A DNA stretch of 7,451 nt from Alphaproteobacteria bacterium (lineage in GTDB: Bacteria > Pseudomonadota > Alphaproteobacteria > Rhodobacterales > Rhodobacteraceae): assembly GCA_003695135.1 (NCBI GenBank), contig RFIR01000509.1, positions 1 to 7,451 of the forward strand. The letters are read 5' to 3'. The position numbers and the translations under genes were made by a program. Shown piece by piece: positions 4,226 through 7,451 of the stretch (positions are counted from its first letter, which is position 1; each line of letters starts with the position of its first letter). The notes below the pieces were generated by a model. The model was not told the DNA's origin and ran no database searches. It worked only from the letters and a program-made list of their open reading frames with translations.

Positions 4226-6808
4226 GTGGAACGAACACTGTTTCAGTTTGTCTGGACCCATTCCTGGCGCAGCCAGACGGTGATCGTGCTTGCCTCGGCC
4301 GTGTCGTTTCCGCTGATCCTCGCCGCGCTCTACATCCCCAAGCTGATCGTCAACGACACGCTGCGCAGCAACGACTTTCCCAAGGATGTCTTCGGCTTCG
4401 AGTTCGAGCAGGTGCAATATCTGGTCGCACTCTGTCTCGTGCTGCTGCTGCTGATCTTCCTCAACAACGGGGTGAAGTACTTCATCAACATCACCAAGGG
4501 CCTGACGGGCGAGCGCATCCTGCGCCGCATCCGCTATACCATTTACCAGCGGGTGATCCGGATGCCGCTGACCCAGCTGCGTCAGCGCAGCCCCGGCGAG
4601 GTGGTACAGGTGATCGCCGCCGAGGTCGAGCCGGTCGGCGGCTTCGCCGGCGAGATCGTCGCCACCCCGGTCTATCAGGGCGGGCAGCTGATCGTCTATC
4701 TCGGCTTCATCGTGGCGCAGGATGCGGTGCTGGGTCTGGCCGCCATCATCCTGTTCCCGGTCCAGGCCTATGTCATCCCCAAGATCCAGCGCATCGTCGT
4801 GCATCTGGTGCAGGACCGCATCCGCAACGTGCGGGCGATGACGACGGAGGTGACCGAGAGCGTGACCGGCATCGAGGAGATGCGCCTTGCCGCCGCCGCC
4901 CCCTGGCACCTGGCGCGGATTTCCGAGCGTCTCTACGTCAATTTCCGTATCCGCTACCGCATCTTCCTGCTGAAATACGCGATCAAGTTCGCCAACAACG
5001 TCATCAACAACATCACCCCGTTCTTCTTCTATTCCTTCGGCGGCTTTCTGGTGATCGAGGGGCGCATGGATCTGGGCGCGCTGGTCGCGATCCTGGCCGC
5101 CTACAAGGACATCGCCTCGCCCTGGCGCGTGCTGCTGAACTTCTACCAGACCTTCGCCGACATCTCGGCGCGCTACGAGGCGGTGGTCGACAGCTATGGC
5201 AGCGAGCCGCTGCCGGAGGAGGAGGAGCCGCTGTCGCTGGCCGGCAAGAAGATCCGGCTCGAACGGGTCAGCTCGGCGCTGCCGGTTTCCTCGGGCGGGG
5301 TGCGGGAGGTGTCGCTGACCCTGAATCCGGGTCAGACGACCCTGGTCATCGGCGAGGAGGAGGACGGGCGCTCGGAGCTCCTGCGCATTCTCTCGGGGCT
5401 TTCCACCCCGGCCTCCGGCCTGATTGCAGTCGGTGACGAGGAGGGACGCAACCCGATCCAGCGCGCGGCGCACGAGGTATCCCTCGTCACCCGCAACCCG
5501 CATATCATGAACGGTTCGCTGCGCGAGAACGTGGCCTATGGCATGCTGGCCGAACACGGGGCCGGCGACCCGCCGCCCGACTGGGACCGGCGGCAGCGCG
5601 AGGCGCAGCTGACCGGCGCCACCGCCGACACCCCCGAGATGGACTGGGTCGATTACGCAAGGCTGGGGCTGGAAAGCGCCGAGGAATTCGACGCGCGGGC
5701 GGTGGAGATTCTCGAACTCGTCGGATTGCAGCAGGAGCTTTTCGCGCGCGGGCTGTCGATCGTGATCGACCCGGCGCGGGAGCCGGGGCTGGTGGCGGCC
5801 GCGCTCAAGGCGCGCGAAACGGTCCGGCTGGCCGGCGAGGAGATGGAACTGGAGAATTTCGTCGAGCCCTGGCTTGCCGACGCCTATCTCGAAAACGCCT
5901 CCCTGGCCGAGAACCTGTTCTTCGGCGTGCCCGATTCGCCGAAGGCGGATCCGCTGGTCGAGGATCCGCTGGCGCTCAAGGCGCTCGCGCGCGCGCAGAT
6001 CGCCGGTGAAGTGGTCCAGATCGGGCTGGAGGCGGCCGAAACACTGCAGACCCTGCTCGGCTCTCTGGGCCCGGAATCGATGCTGCTGGATCAGCTCGGC
6101 CTGATCGAACCGGGCGAACGCGAGGAATACGACGCCATCGTGCTCAGGGCCCGGCGGCGCGGCCTGCGCTGGCTGGGCCGGGCCGACCGCATGCAGCTGG
6201 TCCGGCTGGCTCTGCAGCTGACACCGATGCGCCACCGGCTTGGGATCCTCGACGACCCGCAGCGCCGCGAGCGTCTGCTCGCCGCACGCAAGGCGCTTCG
6301 CCACCTCTACGCCCCGCCGTCGGGCTTCACCCGTTTCGATGCCGGCGGTTACGTCCCCGGCCTGCCGCTGATCGAGAACATTCTCGACGGCCGCCCGCGG
6401 ATGGACCGGCGCGATGTCCATCCCAGCATCGAGCAGAGGCTGGAACGGACCATGATGGAAAACCACATCGAGGATTTCGTGCTGCGGGCCGGGTTGCGTA
6501 CCGATGTCGGCTATGCCGGCAACTCGCTTTCGACCTCGCAACGGCGCCGGCTGGCGCTGGCACGGGCACTGGTCAGCCGGCCGTCGCTGCTGATACTGGA
6601 CGGGGTGGTCGATGACGACGACGCCGAACAGCGCCGGCTGCGACAGGCGATCCGGGCCGATCTGCCGGAGGCGACCATCGTCTACGGCACCAGCAACACC
6701 GAGCCTGCCATCCGGGCCGATCAGGTGGTAAGGGTGATCGGGGGGCGGCTGGTCGCGGCCGAAACGGATGAACCGCCGCGCTCGGGACCGGAGGAGACCG
6801 AACAGTGA
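4226..6808 (+). CDS. ABC exporter-like protein with large insertion and degenerate ATPase domain
   Basis: The 860-residue protein is a fused membrane-ATPase half-transporter of the type I exporter fold. Residues 17-300 form the transmembrane domain, with hydrophobic segments at about 17-37, 63-82, 137-161, 166-186, 250-275 and 282-300. Residues 340-845 form the nucleotide-binding domain. It is strongly altered. The Walker A position reads GEEEDGRS (376-383), with Arg382 for the essential lysine. The Q-loop glutamine is replaced by Arg423, the signature is LSTSQ (768-772), Walker B LLILD (788-792) is followed by Gly793 in place of the catalytic glutamate, and the H-loop histidine is Ser823. 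About 330 residues are inserted between Q-loop and signature. The GTG at 4226 is preferred over the GTG at 4208: it has better spacing from G-rich GAGGGCGGG, and the protein then begins MERTLFQFVW as relatives do. It belongs to an uncharacterised alphaproteobacterial family; the substrate is unknown. It overlaps the next gene by 4 bp. Confidence 0.85.
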   Translation: MERTLFQFVWTHSWRSQTVIVLASAVSFPLILAALYIPKLIVNDTLRSNDFPKDVFGFEFEQVQYLVALCLVLLLLIFLNNGVKYFINITKGLTGERILRRIRYTIYQRVIRMPLTQLRQRSPGEVVQVIAAEVEPVGGFAGEIVATPVYQGGQLIVYLGFIVAQDAVLGLAAIILFPVQAYVIPKIQRIVVHLVQDRIRNVRAMTTEVTESVTGIEEMRLAAAAPWHLARISERLYVNFRIRYRIFLLKYAIKFANNVINNITPFFFYSFGGFLVIEGRMDLGALVAILAAYKDIASPWRVLLNFYQTFADISARYEAVVDSYGSEPLPEEEEPLSLAGKKIRLERVSSALPVSSGGVREVSLTLNPGQTTLVIGEEEDGRSELLRILSGLSTPASGLIAVGDEEGRNPIQRAAHEVSLVTRNPHIMNGSLRENVAYGMLAEHGAGDPPPDWDRRQREAQLTGATADTPEMDWVDYARLGLESAEEFDARAVEILELVGLQQELFARGLSIVIDPAREPGLVAAALKARETVRLAGEEMELENFVEPWLADAYLENASLAENLFFGVPDSPKADPLVEDPLALKALARAQIAGEVVQIGLEAAETLQTLLGSLGPESMLLDQLGLIEPGEREEYDAIVLRARRRGLRWLGRADRMQLVRLALQLTPMRHRLGILDDPQRRERLLAARKALRHLYAPPSGFTRFDAGGYVPGLPLIENILDGRPRMDRRDVHPSIEQRLERTMMENHIEDFVLRAGLRTDVGYAGNSLSTSQRRRLALARALVSRPSLLILDGVVDDDDAEQRRLRQAIRADLPEATIVYGTSNTEPAIRADQVVRVIGGRLVAAETDEPPRSGPEETEQ
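5351..5374 (+). other. Degenerate Walker A site of the ABC protein
   Basis: The codons give G-E-E-E-D-G-R-S where active ABC proteins have G-x-x-G-x-G-K-S/T. The fourth Gly is Glu and the ATP-phosphate-binding Lys is Arg. The position is fixed by the preceding strand TTLVI and the following helix SELLRILSG. Confidence 0.8.
5501..6391 (+). repeat. Three copies of an ABC 'S-L-x-E-N-x-x-x-G' segment inside the ATPase insertion
   Basis: The post-Q-loop segment appears three times in one nucleotide-binding domain: HIMNGSLRENVAYG (residues 426-439, bases 5501-5542), YLENASLAENLFFG (554-567, bases 5885-5926) and YVPGLPLIENILDG (709-722, bases 6350-6391). Each copy is followed at varying distance by an amphipathic helix with a V/I-G-L or A-G-L core (499-501, 599-601, 755-757). 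This suggests that part of the helical subdomain was duplicated twice. Similar triplication is, from memory, typical of this protein family. Confidence 0.6.
6790..6796 (+). promoter_or_regulatory. Ribosome binding site for the cyclic-nucleotide-binding protein
   Basis: GGAGGAG lies eight bases before the GTG at 6805, inside the end of the ABC gene. It is near-consensus and decides for the GTG start. Confidence 0.8.
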
Positions 6809-7275
6809 AACTGTCCCGCGAAGCCGAAATCCTCGCCGCCTCGCCGCTCTTCCGCGGGGTGGACCGGGCGCAGCTCAAGCTGCTGGCGCTGATCGCGGAG
6901 GCGCGCACCTTCCATGATGGCGAGGTCATGATGGCGCAGGGGCAGGAAGGCGATGCCGCCTATGTGATCCTGTCGGGCTGTGCCGAGGTGCTGGTGAAGA
7001 TCGGCGGGCGCGAGACCCTGGTCGCGGAACTGGACGGCAACGACATCGTCGGCGAGATGGCGCTGCTGACCGAATCGCCGCGCACGGCGACCGTCCGCGC
7101 ACGGGGCACGGTCGAGGTTCTGCGCATCGGCCGCGACGCCCTGCTGCGCATGTTGCAGGAATTTCCCGGCATGGCGCTGGAGCTTCTGCGGGTGATGACC
7201 CAGCGGCTGGAGCGGACCACCCAGGAGCTTGCCCGCACGCGCAGCGAGCTGGAAAGGCTGAAGGCGGAGGAATGA
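6805..7275 (+). CDS. Stand-alone cyclic-nucleotide-binding domain protein
   Basis: The 156-residue protein is one cyclic-nucleotide-binding (CRP/PKA-type) domain plus a C-terminal helix. Residues 9-30 are the usual N-terminal helices (SPLFRGVDRAQLKLLA). Glycine turns of the beta barrel are at 39-40 and 46-49, and AYVILSG is at 52-58. The phosphate-binding cassette VGEMALLTESPRTATV (82-97) is intact, with Glu84 for the ribose and Arg93 for the cyclic phosphate, so it should bind cAMP or cGMP. After the domain there is only an amphipathic, charged helix (about 121-156) that could form a coiled coil. There is no helix-turn-helix, so it is not a transcription factor, and no kinase or channel part. 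It probably acts as a sensor on a partner protein. The GTG start overlaps the ABC stop (GTGA) and the gene overlaps the next by ATGA, which implies translational coupling with both. Confidence 0.88.
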   Translation: MKLSREAEILAASPLFRGVDRAQLKLLALIAEARTFHDGEVMMAQGQEGDAAYVILSGCAEVLVKIGGRETLVAELDGNDIVGEMALLTESPRTATVRARGTVEVLRIGRDALLRMLQEFPGMALELLRVMTQRLERTTQELARTRSELERLKAEE

Positions 7276-7451
7276 GCGGAACCGCACTCACGCTGACCGT
7301 CTGGGGCTGCCGCGGCTCGCTGCCGGTGACCGGGCCGCAGACGCTGCGCTATGGCGGCGAGACCTCGTGCTATCAGCTCGGCTTCGGCACCGCCTCGCTG
7401 GTGATCGATTGCGGCTCGGGCCTGCGCAGGCTGGGCGCGCAGATGATGGCC
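7272..7451 (+). CDS. MBL-fold metallo-hydrolase, N-terminal part
   Basis: Sixty codons are visible before the window ends; the gene continues to the right. The protein begins with the strand LTLTVWGCRGSLPV (6-19) followed by GPQTLRYGGETSCYQL (21-36) and LVIDCGSGLR (43-52). WGCRGSxP, RYGGxTSC and the IDxGSG strand end are the characteristic opening of a metallo-beta-lactamase-fold hydrolase group related to PhnP-like phosphodiesterases. Such enzymes are cytoplasmic and usually cleave phosphodiester bonds of small molecules or nucleic acids. The metal-binding HxHxDH motif lies beyond the window edge, so activity cannot be judged. The ATG overlaps the preceding stop (ATGA), and GGAGG directly before it is close but plausible as part of coupled translation. 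The position behind a cyclic nucleotide sensor makes a cyclic nucleotide phosphodiesterase role possible, but this is a guess. Confidence 0.85.
   Translation, partial: MSGTALTLTVWGCRGSLPVTGPQTLRYGGETSCYQLGFGTASLVIDCGSGLRRLGAQMMA

Noticed and set aside
5947..5976. Tandem 15-nt repeat GGATCCGCTGG giving D-P-L-V-E and D-P-L-A-L
   Set aside because: Only two imperfect units inside a coding region; probably chance or a small local duplication without wider meaning.
4181..6541. Very long open frame (786 codons) on the minus strand opposite the ABC gene
   Set aside because: It is a shadow of high-GC codon use. Its protein is rich in His, Arg, Gln and Asp with no recognisable domain, and the plus-strand protein has clear family motifs over the same span.
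4226..6808. The ABC gene as a decaying pseudogene because of its lost ATPase motifs
   Set aside because: The frame is intact over 860 codons, codon use matches the neighbours, the insertion keeps ordered motifs, and downstream genes remain translationally coupled.

Overview
The window is high-GC DNA with tightly packed genes, GTG starts, 1-4 bp gene overlaps and protein sequences typical of Alphaproteobacteria, most likely a Rhodobacterales-type bacterium. That placement rests on the style of the proteins, especially the DctP and the unusual ABC protein, and not on a marker gene. No RNA gene, insertion sequence, CRISPR array or phage gene was seen.

Left part (1-3583): the 5' end of a minus-strand 2-hydroxyacid dehydrogenase gene faces a complete TRAP transporter operon, dctP-dctQ-dctM, across a 316-bp divergent intergenic region. 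DctP is the periplasmic solute-binding protein. DctQ is the small membrane subunit and DctM the large one. Together they should import a C4-dicarboxylate such as malate, succinate or fumarate, driven by the sodium gradient. The 95-nt gap between dctP and dctQ holds three consecutive stem-loops, one of them a perfect 26-bp palindrome. They probably keep DctP expression above that of the membrane subunits.

Middle (3584-4207): a TerB-like small helical protein gene lies on the minus strand. It converges on dctM with only 18 bp between the stop codons, and it diverges from the next operon across about 180 bp.

Right part (4226-7451): three plus-strand genes overlap by 4 bp each and so form one translationally coupled operon. 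The first encodes an 860-residue type-I-exporter-like ABC protein. Its nucleotide-binding domain carries an insertion of about 330 residues and has lost almost every catalytic residue. The second encodes a stand-alone cyclic-nucleotide-binding domain with an intact phosphate-binding cassette and no DNA-binding domain. The third is the start of a metallo-beta-lactamase-fold hydrolase, cut by the window edge. This is the part most likely to hold an undescribed system: a membrane ABC-fold protein with a crippled ATPase, a cyclic nucleotide sensor and a metallohydrolase made as a unit. Its function cannot be read from the sequence.
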